From the IMG/VR virus record IMGVR_UViG_3300020125_000129, positions 1 to 38,722 of that record: a stretch of 38,722 nt of DNA, one strand, 5' to 3'. The notes beneath the pieces are model-generated. The model was not told the origin of the DNA. It saw nothing but the letters and a program-made list of their open reading frames with translations, and made no database searches. The stretch comes from a virus. Positions 7,767 through 13,484 of this stretch are shown here, in pieces (the first letter of the stretch is position 1; each line of letters begins with the position of its first letter). Both the position numbers and the translations under genes were made by a program.

Positions 7767-8305
7767 GGCTTCGGCTCCCACTGGACCGCGTTGCAGGCGT
7801 CAGCCCAAAGCGCCATCGTTGGCGCCGGATAACCCCAACTCGTGGGCGGCTCATTGATGGGACCAGTGCCTTGCGTGGCGGTGACCCAGAGTTTTCGGTC
7901 GCGGGAAATGCTGATGAGATCAGCATAGAACACCGGCCTTTCGGGATCTGGAAACCACAGCAGCCACGCTGGTGCGTGGGTAGCGGCCCACCAACCCACC
8001 TCCAGGGGACCATCATTGCCGAATGGTGCCAGCCGCATAACAAACACCGCCTCGCCGCGCGCGGCGTCCTGAACCCGTTTGAACAACTCGGGATCAGGCT
8101 CGGTGAGCGGCTTGATCTCGATCAGCGCATTGAATGGTGATGTGATCGCGAAATCCGGTGACCACTTACCCAGATCGAACGGCTCGTATTCGTATTGCCA
8201 TCCCAGCCGGTCGAAGAACGCGCCCCACCGCGCCTCCAGCCGGCTGCGGTACATCCGCCCCCGGTAGAGCGTCGGGATCGCGGCGATGGTGTATTCCGTG
8301 CTCAT
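7763..8305 (-). CDS. PD-(D/E)XK-fold nuclease-like protein
   Basis: 180 residues. The order of acidic residues fits a PD-(D/E)XK nuclease: YRSRLEARWGAFFD (E24), then WSPDFAI (D51), then LIEIKPL (E63, K65). YRGRMYRSRLEARWG, with a following aromatic EYEPFDL, is characteristic of small phage endonuclease-like proteins. The C-terminal half has several Trp and no membrane segment. Coupled by ATGA overlaps to the DnaA-domain gene upstream and to the DUF1376 gene downstream, it is probably a replication or recombination nuclease. Substrate is unknown. Confidence 0.78.
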   Translation of the reverse strand: MSTEYTIAAIPTLYRGRMYRSRLEARWGAFFDRLGWQYEYEPFDLGKWSPDFAITSPFNALIEIKPLTEPDPELFKRVQDAARGEAVFVMRLAPFGNDGPLEVGWWAATHAPAWLLWFPDPERPVFYADLISISRDRKLWVTATQGTGPINEPPTSWGYPAPTMALWADACNAVQWEPKP

Positions 8306-8580
8306 GGCACGGACCTCCGCAGGCCCTCGACCACCCCGGCGAACTCCCGGTCGGCCGCCATCAGCCCGTCCACCCGCCGGCACGCCTGCATGACGGTGGT
8401 GTGATCGCGGCCAAACGCCCTGCCAATGGCCGGAAAGCTGGCGGTGGTGGTCGTCCGCGCCAGCCACATGGCGATCTGGCGGGAGCGGGCCGGCGCTTGG
8501 CGGTCGGACAGCAGATCGCACAGCGTCACGCCCATGCGGGCCGCGACGAGGCGTTGAATGTCGGCAATGGTCATGGACAT
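8302..8580 (-). CDS. Stand-alone DnaA domain IV (DnaA-box binding) protein
   Basis: 92 residues that correspond only to the C-terminal domain of the replication initiator DnaA. IADIQRLVAARMGVTLCDLLS is its first helix, RQIAMWLAR follows, and the signature GRDHTTVMQACRRV lies at 57-70; in DnaA this signature reads DHTTV and contacts the 9-mer box. There is no AAA+ ATPase domain. It could recognise DnaA boxes in host or phage DNA, either to recruit replication to a phage origin or to block host initiation. It heads the replication sub-operon behind the structured leader at 8600-8700. A second in-frame ATG lies at 8574. Confidence 0.88.
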   Translation of the reverse strand: MSMTIADIQRLVAARMGVTLCDLLSDRQAPARSRQIAMWLARTTTTASFPAIGRAFGRDHTTVMQACRRVDGLMAADREFAGVVEGLRRSVP

Positions 8581-8599
8581 ACCCCTTGCGTTGCCGCCC

Positions 8600-8700
8600 G
8601 AGGTATGTTTGAAACTGGAACCAGCGACGGTTCTCCAGTCTCAGCGCATACCTCAGTGCAGTCGGTTTCGTCTCAGTATCGCCCCGGTTCCCGCCGGGGC
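8600..8700 (-). other. Structured intercistronic leader before the DnaA-domain gene
   Basis: The 206-nt gap 8581-8786 has no gene that I trust but is full of inverted repeats. An outer pair GAGGTATG (8600-8607) and CATACCTC (8647-8654) encloses a second pair, ACTGG-AACC (8614-8622) with GGTT-(CT)-CCAGT (8629-8639). A separate GC-rich hairpin is GCCCCGG (8681-8687), loop, CCGGGGC (8694-8700). Read as leftward RNA it would precede the DnaA-domain gene. It could be an attenuator, protein-binding site or replication element. Function is unproven. Confidence 0.5.
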
Positions 8701-8786
8701 GTTCTGCTTTCATGGCACAGAAACGATTGAGTCGGAAGGCGGTCATTTCCGGCCTCCATGCACGTCGTCGTCTAGCGCCCGGAAAC

Positions 8787-9212
8787 TCATGCCGCCACTC
8801 GTCCTCTCAGCGGCACTTGCACGCTCACCGCGTCCAGCGCCTCGACCACCGTGCGGCAGACCGCAACCGGAAACCCCGCCGCCGCGAGCTGTGGATGCAG
8901 CACCTTCTGCGCCGGCGACAACGCACCGCCGCGCTCGCGCTTCAGTTCGAGCAGCGCCACGCGGCCATTCCAGAACACCCCAAGATCCGGCCAGCCCGGC
9001 AGCGCGCCGAGCCGCTTGCGCCGCGCGCCCTCGGCAGCGGACGAGGCGTTGCGCAGCTCCCAGGTGTTCAGCACCGCGCCCTTCGGCAGCAGCACCCGCA
9101 GCGCCTGATAGACCGCCGCGTGCAGGTCGTCCTCGGGTGCGACGGGTGCCGTCAGCCGGAACCGCCGCGGCGATGCCGTGGGTGCGCCAGCTATGCCGCC
9201 CGACACCCTCAC
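8787..9212 (-). CDS. VRR-NUC domain nuclease
   Basis: 141 residues from GTG 9212, which overlaps the GcrA-like stop as GTGA, the standard coupling in this operon. An upstream ATG would only add the shadow of the GcrA gene. The VRR-NUC fold is clear: E-D-D-L-H near 27-31, GALPGWPDLGVF (69-80, D76), ALLELKRERG (87-95, E89 and K91), LSPAQK (99-104), and VCRTVVEALDAV. These are the active-site positions of PD-(D/E)XK enzymes of the Holliday-junction and flap nuclease type. In phages such small VRR-NUC proteins accompany replication or recombination genes, and it probably resolves branched phage DNA. Confidence 0.88.
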   Translation of the reverse strand: MRVSGGIAGAPTASPRRFRLTAPVAPEDDLHAAVYQALRVLLPKGAVLNTWELRNASSAAEGARRKRLGALPGWPDLGVFWNGRVALLELKRERGGALSPAQKVLHPQLAAAGFPVAVCRTVVEALDAVSVQVPLRGRVAA

Positions 9213-9607
9213 GCCACCGGCTCCCGGTAACGCGGGTAGACGCGGGCATGATGCTCCGGGCACCAGGCCGTGCCAGGCTTTACCGCCATGGCGCAGACGC
9301 GCCACATCGGCGACGTACCATCGTGCCACTGGCAACCCCGCGCCGGCGGCATCGGCCGCTCCGGCGCCAGTGGCGGAGTGATAATCGCCTCGACCACCGG
9401 CTGGCGCACCACCACCGCCGGCTGCTCACTGCGCGGCCGGCCGGTGTTGCCCCTGTTGTCGCCCTGCAGCCGGATACCGAGGCGCCGGCATTTGCCGACC
9501 ACCTGGTTTTTGGTGAGGTCCATCTCCCGGCTGATCTCCGAGCCGGACAAGCCCTGCTCCGCGAGATCACGCAACAGCACCACGCGAGTGTCGGGCCAGG
9601 GGCTCAT
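9209..9607 (-). CDS. GcrA-like transcription regulator
   Basis: 132 residues with both ends of the GcrA family. The N-terminal HTH is PWPDTRVVLLRDLAEQGLSG, then SEISREMDLTKNQVVGKCRRLG (residues 3-44). The C-terminal Cys/His motif is GCQW (91-94), RVCAM (103-107) and AWCPEHHARVYP (115-125). Host GcrA of Alphaproteobacteria binds sigma-70 RNA polymerase and promoters near methylated GANTC sites to drive cell-cycle genes. The linker is shorter here than in host GcrA. ATG 9607 gives an ATGA overlap with the HTH gene upstream. Lying third in the leftward operon, it may be an early-to-middle activator of phage promoters or a competitor of host GcrA. This homologue also supports an alphaproteobacterial host. 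Confidence 0.85.
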   Translation of the reverse strand: MSPWPDTRVVLLRDLAEQGLSGSEISREMDLTKNQVVGKCRRLGIRLQGDNRGNTGRPRSEQPAVVVRQPVVEAIITPPLAPERPMPPARGCQWHDGTSPMWRVCAMAVKPGTAWCPEHHARVYPRYREPVA

Positions 9608-9978
9608 GACCACACCCCAGCCGGCCAGGACCGCAGCAGCGGCGCCGTGGCCCGCTCGGAACGCGCGACCGCAAGCTCCCACGCCAGCGCCTCACGGGCG
9701 CGGTGGGCCGCTGCAGCCCAGCGATTGGCGCCATACTGCGGCTTGCTCGGCAGCTCGGCGCGGTGCTTGCGGAGTTGGTGGGCCACGGCCATCGGCGTGC
9801 GCCCGAGCCGCTGGGCAATCACCTTGTGCGCCGCCCCCTCCCATCGCCACCGGATGGCGCGACGCAGATCAGGCATGGTCCAGGGACGGAAGGCCGGCCG
9901 TACGTTTTCGGACACACTCCGTTTTGAGTGAGCGTCACCGTCGCGCGCCTGGGGCGCGGTGGCTGGTGCGCATGCCAT
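9604..9978 (-). CDS. HTH/SANT-like DNA-binding protein
   Basis: 124 residues if it starts at ATG 9978. The core is PWTMPDLRRAIRWRWEG, then HKVIAQRLGRTPMAVAHQLRKHRAEL. It looks like a three-helix Myb/SANT or GcrA-type HTH: conserved Trp, then a second and a recognition helix. The C-terminus is Ala/Arg-rich. No partner domain is seen. The start is uncertain because no good Shine-Dalgarno precedes 9978; the ATG at 9876 is another choice. It overlaps the GcrA-like start (ATGA), so the two small DNA-binding proteins are made together, probably as early regulators. Confidence 0.72.
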   Translation of the reverse strand: MACAPATAPQARDGDAHSKRSVSENVRPAFRPWTMPDLRRAIRWRWEGAAHKVIAQRLGRTPMAVAHQLRKHRAELPSKPQYGANRWAAAAHRAREALAWELAVARSERATAPLLRSWPAGVWS

Positions 9979-10018
9979 CAGGGTGCGGCGAGTAGGGGTC
10001 GGTGGGGATGGGCCGGCA

Positions 10019-10219
10019 TCAGCCGGCCCGGCCCGGAAACAGATCGGGCCGCAGCCGACGCTTGGGGATCTTGGTGAGCCGCGCCACTGCCGCGACGTGG
10101 CGCTCCGGCACCCGCCGCCACTGGCTGACCGCCGCGGGAGTTATCCCAATGGCCCTGGCGATCTCAGTGACCGCCAGCCGCTGACGAAACGCCTCCTCCA
10201 GGATCGGGTCACGTTCCAT
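10019..10219 (-). CDS. Cro/YdaS-like HTH repressor
   Basis: 66 residues, nearly all one HTH domain: DPILEEAFRQRLAVTEIARAIG, then ITPAAVSQWRRVPERHVAAVARL. The SQW and VPERHV pattern is typical of YdaS/Cro-type small repressors. It is transcribed leftward, divergent from the CI-like gene, from a promoter I read at 10249-10277. One operator copy (10224-10238) lies between that promoter and its start, suggesting self-repression. It is the first gene of the long leftward operon, the position of cro in lambdoid phages. Confidence 0.88.
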   Translation of the reverse strand: MERDPILEEAFRQRLAVTEIARAIGITPAAVSQWRRVPERHVAAVARLTKIPKRRLRPDLFPGRAG

Positions 10220-10223
10220 GGAG

Positions 10224-10238
10224 CCTACTTTACGTAAG
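10224..10238. promoter_or_regulatory. Operator copy 1 (CTTAC-N5-GTAAG family)
   Basis: CCTAC-TTTAC-GTAAG, one mismatch from the perfect palindromic form at 10827. It lies just downstream of the leftward promoter and 5 nt upstream of the Cro-like start codon, so bound protein would block leftward initiation or clearance. Confidence 0.65.
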
Positions 10239-10248
10239 GCATTCCTAG

Positions 10249-10277
10249 ATTACAATACGGAGAATGCGTTGCTACAA
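10249..10277 (-). promoter_or_regulatory. Leftward promoter for the Cro-like gene and long operon
   Basis: On the minus strand -35 TTGTAG (10277-10272), 17-nt spacer, -10 TGTAAT (10254-10249). Transcription would begin near 10242, right beside operator copy 1. Sigma-70-like; not experimentally shown. Confidence 0.6.
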
Positions 10278-10298
10278 TCACCTTAACTCGTGTAAGGT
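10269..10298 (+). promoter_or_regulatory. Rightward promoter for the CI-like gene
   Basis: -35 TTGCTA (10269-10274), 18-nt spacer, -10 TAAGGT (10293-10298), which matches the promoter at 10815-10843 in layout. Operator copy 2 covers the -10. An alternative is TTACAA (10250-10255) with TACAAT (10273-10278), spacer 17. Confidence 0.5.
10282..10296. promoter_or_regulatory. Operator copy 2 (CTTAC-N5-GTAAG family)
   Basis: CTTAA-CTCGT-GTAAG, one mismatch from the palindromic form. It sits inside a longer inverted repeat, ACCTTA (10280-10285) with TAAGGT (10293-10298), and overlaps the proposed -10 of the CI-like gene, so it fits autoregulation. Confidence 0.68.
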
Positions 10299-10316
10299 AG
10301 GACGGAGCTACTTCAG

Positions 10317-10778
10317 GTGTGTGGAATGGAGGGTCGCGACCGACTGCGGAGGGCGCGCGTGGCGCGTGGGCTGCGGCAGCAGGACCTTGCCGATGCGCTA
10401 GGCGTGAGCGCAACCGCAGTACTGATGTGGGAAAATCCGCGGTATCAGCGGAGCGTCCCCGTTAGGTTCCGCAAGAAAATCAGCGAAATCCTGGACATAG
10501 ACGAGGCGGACTTGGTTGACCAAGATACACCGGCGCCGGCCGAGATGTCCAAGCCAAAGCACCCGCGGCCAAGCCCGAAAGAGCATGGGCTGATGACTAC
10601 GGACAAGGTCGAAACCCAACTCCTGAAGCTGTTCCGGCTAATGCCAGAACCCCTGAAGCTGGTGCAGTTGGCGCAGTTCGTTGAGTGTATTAGTGGCAGC
10701 AACCCTGATCGCGAAGGCCGCAATGCGTTCAATCAGGAGGGGTTCTCCAGCGGCAGCGCGGCACACGAGTCGCGCTAG
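10317..10778 (+). CDS. CI-like XRE-family HTH regulator (no peptidase domain)
   Basis: 153 residues. The N-terminal XRE/lambda-repressor HTH is GRDRLRRARVARGLRQQDLADALGVSATAVLMWEN (about 6-40), followed by a helix FRKKISEILDIDEADLVD. The C-terminal half has a Pro-rich linker and a helix LLKLFRLMPEPLKLVQLAQFVECI. There is no LexA/CI-type Ser-Lys peptidase domain, so RecA-triggered self-cleavage is not expected and induction must work another way. I chose GTG 10317 because GGAG (10304-10307) lies 9 nt before it; ATG 10326 is the alternative. It is divergent from the Cro-like gene and is followed by a hairpin terminator. Confidence 0.85.
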   Translation: MCGMEGRDRLRRARVARGLRQQDLADALGVSATAVLMWENPRYQRSVPVRFRKKISEILDIDEADLVDQDTPAPAEMSKPKHPRPSPKEHGLMTTDKVETQLLKLFRLMPEPLKLVQLAQFVECISGSNPDREGRNAFNQEGFSSGSAAHESR

Positions 10779-10793
10779 GAGCTGAACATTTAA

Positions 10794-10813
10794 AGCCGGA
10801 TCGCAATCCGGCT
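10794..10813 (+). terminator. Hairpin after the CI-like gene
   Basis: AGCCGGAT (10794-10801), loop CGCA, ATCCGGCT (10806-10813): a perfect 8-bp stem 15 nt after the stop codon. It is followed by CTTGC rather than a long T run, so termination may be partial. It separates the repressor gene from the next promoter. Confidence 0.55.
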
Positions 10814-10814
10814 C

Positions 10815-10843
10815 TTGCAAGTCTAACTTACGTGATGTAAGGT
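10815..10843 (+). promoter_or_regulatory. Rightward early promoter
   Basis: -35 TTGCAA (10815-10820), 17-nt spacer, -10 TAAGGT (10838-10843). Operator copy 3 occupies the spacer and first bases of the -10. It would drive the recombination operon from 10872 onward. Confidence 0.62.
10827..10841. promoter_or_regulatory. Operator copy 3, perfect palindrome
   Basis: CTTAC-GTGAT-GTAAG, a perfect 5-5-5 palindrome between the -35 and -10 of the rightward early promoter. It shares the half-site GTAAGG with the two copies in the divergent region, so one repressor could control both arms. Confidence 0.72.
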
Positions 10844-10871
10844 CTCGGCTCGCATCGAGTGAGCCTTGGCC

Positions 10872-11147
10872 ATGATGACCATTCGGCACTTAGACGACCT
10901 CCCAAACATCTTCGACCTGCCCACGATCGGCGGCAGTAGCCCGCGCCCGGTGACCGGCGCCTGCGACGCAGGACAGGATAATCCTGTCACCCCAAATTAC
11001 CGTTGGGCAAGCGGGTTGCTGCGTGATTTCGCCGTGAATCGCGCCGGCACCACTGTCATAAATTGCCAACCCGTGACTGTAACATCAGCAACGACCGGTA
11101 ACCCGTTAACGGTGCGCCGTAAGTCGTACGTTCCGGGAGTAGTCTGA
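10872..11147 (+). CDS. Hypothetical 91-residue early protein
   Basis: No family recognised. First gene after the early promoter. It starts MMTIRHLDDLPNIFDLPTIGG and ends with a basic segment (LTVRRKSYVPGVV); the middle has YRWASGLLRDFAVNRAG. ATG 10872 or 10875 are both possible, and the Shine-Dalgarno is weak. A 17-bp palindrome lies inside the gene. Its stop is 1 nt from the start of the next gene, which supports it as a real operon member. Confidence 0.65.
   Translation: MMTIRHLDDLPNIFDLPTIGGSSPRPVTGACDAGQDNPVTPNYRWASGLLRDFAVNRAGTTVINCQPVTVTSATTGNPLTVRRKSYVPGVV
10972..10988. repeat. 17-bp palindrome inside the first early gene
   Basis: GACAGGAT-A-ATCCTGTC: perfect 8-bp arms around one base. 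Its 8-1-8 layout matches the palindrome at 18499-18515, though the arms differ. It could be a regulator binding site just downstream of the early promoter, or chance. Confidence 0.45.
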
Positions 11148-11148
11148 G

Positions 11149-11364
11149 ATGCTCGACGCCCTGTGCCGCGACATCCGCGGCTATCGCCTACGTGACATGC
11201 TCGGCGCCATCGAGGAGTTCTGGCACGCCACCGGCACCGAGCGCGACTTCTGGCGCACCACGGCGCTGAACCGCATCGCCGAGTTCCGCCGACTGCATCT
11301 CAACCCCGAGCGCGCCGCGTTCGAGGCCGCTGTCGCTCGTTCGCAAATCAGGAGGGCCGCATGA
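11149..11364 (+). CDS. Hypothetical 71-residue protein
   Basis: No recognised family. The product is mainly helical and charged, with LRDMLGAIEEFWHATGTERDFW and LNRIAEFRRLHLNPERAAFE. It begins 1 nt after the previous stop and overlaps the next gene by 4 nt (ATGA). Probably a small accessory of the recombination operon. Confidence 0.7.
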   Translation: MLDALCRDIRGYRLRDMLGAIEEFWHATGTERDFWRTTALNRIAEFRRLHLNPERAAFEAAVARSQIRRAA

Positions 11365-11627
11365 GCCACGAGATTTATGCCTCCGTGCGCGTGACGTTGC
11401 CGGACGGCCCCGCCGACATGGCCAACGCCTTGGGCGAGATCGCCACAGCGTGGGCCAATTTCCTGGCCGGGTTCGACCAATACAGCGCCAGCAGCACGGT
11501 ATCGTTCACCGTCAACGAAACCCGTAGCCGCGCTCCCGCCACCGGCGCCAGACGCGGGCGGAAACCGCGCAAGGTGTGGCCCGAACTCGTCGCCGCAGGC
11601 GAAGAACCAGCAGGAGAGGCCGCATGA
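11361..11627 (+). CDS. Hypothetical 88-residue protein with basic C-terminus
   Basis: No recognised family. The N-terminal half looks like a small alpha/beta fold (SHEIYASVRVTLPDGPADMANALGEIATAWANFLAGFD, in two parts). The C-terminal half has a basic patch GARRGRKPRKVWPE that could bind DNA or RNA. ATGA overlaps on both sides tie it to the operon. Confidence 0.7.
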   Translation: MSHEIYASVRVTLPDGPADMANALGEIATAWANFLAGFDQYSASSTVSFTVNETRSRAPATGARRGRKPRKVWPELVAAGEEPAGEAA

Positions 11628-11857
11628 CCGACGCATGCCGCATCGTCGCTGAACTCAGGGCCGCCGAACTCGTGATAGCGCTCCAGGCGGCGATCGCAGG
11701 CGAACCGCATTGGCGTTCGCATGCCACCCGGCTTCTGCACTCGATCGCCGATCTGGAACTGCCGGAACAGGTCACCGACGCCCTGCGCGCGGTCGATGAG
11801 CGCAAGCGCTGCGCCGAGGTGATGCACGACGTGATGTGGAGCGACTGCAGTGGCTGA
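11624..11857 (+). CDS. Hypothetical 77-residue helical protein
   Basis: No recognised family. The product is helical (RIVAELRAAELVIALQAAIAG, then LLHSIADLELPEQVTDALRAVDERKRCAEV). ATG 11624 overlaps the previous stop (ATGA) and the 3' end overlaps the Gp157-like GTG start by 8 nt. An upstream start at 11576 would add only Arg-rich shadow sequence. Confidence 0.68.
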   Translation: MTDACRIVAELRAAELVIALQAAIAGEPHWRSHATRLLHSIADLELPEQVTDALRAVDERKRCAEVMHDVMWSDCSG

Positions 11858-12314
11858 CATTTCTCCGTACAAGTTGACCGCCGCCATGGCTGCCGTGTCG
11901 CGCCTGAAGGCCGAGTTGGCCAGCCAGGACGCCGACATGATCCTGGCCAGCATCGAGAGCGAGACGAATGCGCTCGAACTGATGGACAAGGTGCTTGAGG
12001 CCGTCGTTTCGGACGAACTGATGGTGGAGCAGGGCAGCGCACGCCTGAAACGCATCGAGGCGCGTGCGCAGCGGCACCGGCTGATCCTGCGCGCGATGAT
12101 GGAGCAGATCGCGGAGAAGGTTGAACGGCCACTTGCAACGCTGTCGATCAGCTACCGCACCAAGCCGGTCGTGACCGACGCCAGCCGGTTGCCGCCCGAG
12201 TTGATGCGGACGGCGCCGGATATGACCGCCCTCGCCCGCGCGCTGAAGGATGGCGCCGTTGCCGGGGCGGAACTGTCAAACCCTAGCCCCGTGCTCACAC
12301 TAAGGACAGCGTAA
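11850..12314 (+). CDS. Gp157-like phage protein
   Basis: 154 residues resembling the siphovirus Gp157 family. The N-terminal part is a long helical region with repeated Glu/Leu (ESETNALELMDKVLEAVVSDE, ARLKRIEARAQRHRLILRAMMEQIAEKV). The conserved C-terminal block is PLATLSISYRTKPVVTDASRLPPE, then a D-x-x-A-L-A-R-A-L-K-D-G stretch and a GAELSN-type end. Gp157-type proteins are nearly always next to single-strand annealing recombinases; their precise role is uncertain. GTG 11850 overlaps the previous gene. The stop shares its last base with the RecT-like start (TAATG). Confidence 0.8.
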   Translation: MADISPYKLTAAMAAVSRLKAELASQDADMILASIESETNALELMDKVLEAVVSDELMVEQGSARLKRIEARAQRHRLILRAMMEQIAEKVERPLATLSISYRTKPVVTDASRLPPELMRTAPDMTALARALKDGAVAGAELSNPSPVLTLRTA

Positions 12315-13201
12315 TGAACGCGATCACTACCACCACGATGCCGCTGCATGACATGCAGACGCTCGCTGTCGCCATCGCCAAGAGCGGACTGTTCGGCATC
12401 CGCACGCCGGAGCAGGCGCTCGTCCTCATGGCCATCGCTCAGGCCGAGGGGCGTCACCCGGTTGAGGCAGCGCGCGACTATGACATCATAAACGGCAAGC
12501 CAGCCAAGAAGGCCGAGGCGATGCTGCGCGATTTCATCCTGGCTGGAGGAACCGTGAAATGGAACAGCCTGACCGACGACCTGGCAGACGCCACATTCAC
12601 CCACCCGCAGACCGGCGAGGTGCGGATTGATTGGGATATGAAGCGGGCGCAGACGGCGTTCGGGAAGAAGGACATGTACAGCAAGTTTCCGCGCCAGATG
12701 CTACGGAGCCGCGTGGTGTCGGAGGGCGTGCGCACGCTTTGGCCGCTGGCCACGTCGGGCATGTACGAGCCCGGCGAGCAGGCCGACATCCAGGCCAAGG
12801 ACGAGCACACCGGCCCCACGATCGAACCCGACACCCGCGACGCGCTAAACGACGCCGTGCCGCTGAAGGCCGTCGCTGCGAACACGCCCAAGGCGCCGGT
12901 CAAGCGTGCCCCGGTAGACGCCGGGGATGCCTACCAGGCGCCGCCGCCACCAGTCCGCACGCGCGGCCAGTTCCTCGATGCGCTATCGCTGTCGATCGCC
13001 GACGCGCTTAGAGAACAGGACGCAGCCGAGGCGGTGGATCGCATCATCTGCGGCCCTGAGGTCGAGCGCGCCAAGGCCGAGTTCCGCAACGGCAATCTGG
13101 AACGGCTCAACCGCATCATCAAAGACGCGCTGAAAGCGATAACGCCGCCGGAGGACGATCAGGTTGGCGAGATCGTCGGCGAGAAATACGCCGCCGGCTA
13201 A
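12314..13201 (+). CDS. RecT-like single-strand annealing recombinase
   Basis: 295 residues. The N-terminal two thirds fit the RecT recombinase type common in proteobacterial phages: FGIRTPEQALVLMAIAQAEGRHPVEAARDYDIINGKP, then AEAMLRDFILAGGTVKWN, and SKFPRQMLRSRVVSEGVRTLWP (given in separated pieces). RecT proteins anneal complementary strands during recombination and concatemer formation, normally with an exonuclease partner. No RecE/lambda Exo homologue is next to it, so the VRR-NUC or PD-(D/E)XK protein may supply strand resection. The Pro-rich linker after residue 165 leads to a helical C-terminal domain. It starts one base into the Gp157-like stop. Confidence 0.83.
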   Translation: MNAITTTTMPLHDMQTLAVAIAKSGLFGIRTPEQALVLMAIAQAEGRHPVEAARDYDIINGKPAKKAEAMLRDFILAGGTVKWNSLTDDLADATFTHPQTGEVRIDWDMKRAQTAFGKKDMYSKFPRQMLRSRVVSEGVRTLWPLATSGMYEPGEQADIQAKDEHTGPTIEPDTRDALNDAVPLKAVAANTPKAPVKRAPVDAGDAYQAPPPPVRTRGQFLDALSLSIADALREQDAAEAVDRIICGPEVERAKAEFRNGNLERLNRIIKDALKAITPPEDDQVGEIVGEKYAAG

Positions 13202-13214
13202 CCCCACGGACTGA

Positions 13215-13235
13215 CGCAGCACTGCGAATGCTGCG
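13215..13235 (+). other. Intercistronic hairpin after recT-like gene
   Basis: CGCAGCA (13215-13221), 7-nt loop, TGCTGCG (13229-13235), 13 nt after the RecT-like stop and without a T run. It lies in the only 70-nt gap of the early operon and may tune mRNA processing or partial termination. Confidence 0.4.
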
Positions 13236-13271
13236 CCAGCCCTAACCACCAACCGAGAGGATACCTCGATC

Positions 13272-13484
13272 ATGGCTATCAGGACCCTAAGCATGTCGCT
13301 CGCCGCCGTCATCACCCTGTCCGCCTGCCACTTCGACAGGAATTACCAAACCCCGCAGCAACGCCTGGACCAGCAAATCAAGGACGGCTTCGCCGAAGAT
13401 GAGCGAAGCCGGAAGCTGTTGCACTCCGTGGTGATCCAGACGCTTCGCGCCCGTGGCTACACGATCCCCGCAGAACTTGAGTGA
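13272..13484 (+). CDS. Small lipoprotein
   Basis: 70 residues with a lipoprotein signal peptide: basic start MAIRT, hydrophobic LSMSLAAVITLS and lipobox LSAC at about 16-19, so the mature protein begins at the Cys. The mature part is short, polar and helical (NYQTPQQRLDQQIKDGFAED). Membrane-anchored lipoproteins of this size encoded by phages include superinfection-exclusion and Rz1-like proteins. No Rz partner is seen, so I do not assign a function. GAGAGGATACC upstream provides a Shine-Dalgarno. It overlaps the next gene as GTGA. Confidence 0.75.
   Translation: MAIRTLSMSLAAVITLSACHFDRNYQTPQQRLDQQIKDGFAEDERSRKLLHSVVIQTLRARGYTIPAELE

Noticed and set aside
8558-9931. Long rightward open frame of 457 codons
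   Set aside because: It lies opposite VRR-NUC, GcrA-like and HTH genes that show clear family motifs; its own sequence is Arg/Pro/Ala-rich low complexity, as expected for antisense in GC-rich DNA.
10972-10988. 17-bp palindrome as an attachment site
   Set aside because: It is inside a coding gene and no integrase is present; a regulator site or chance is more likely.
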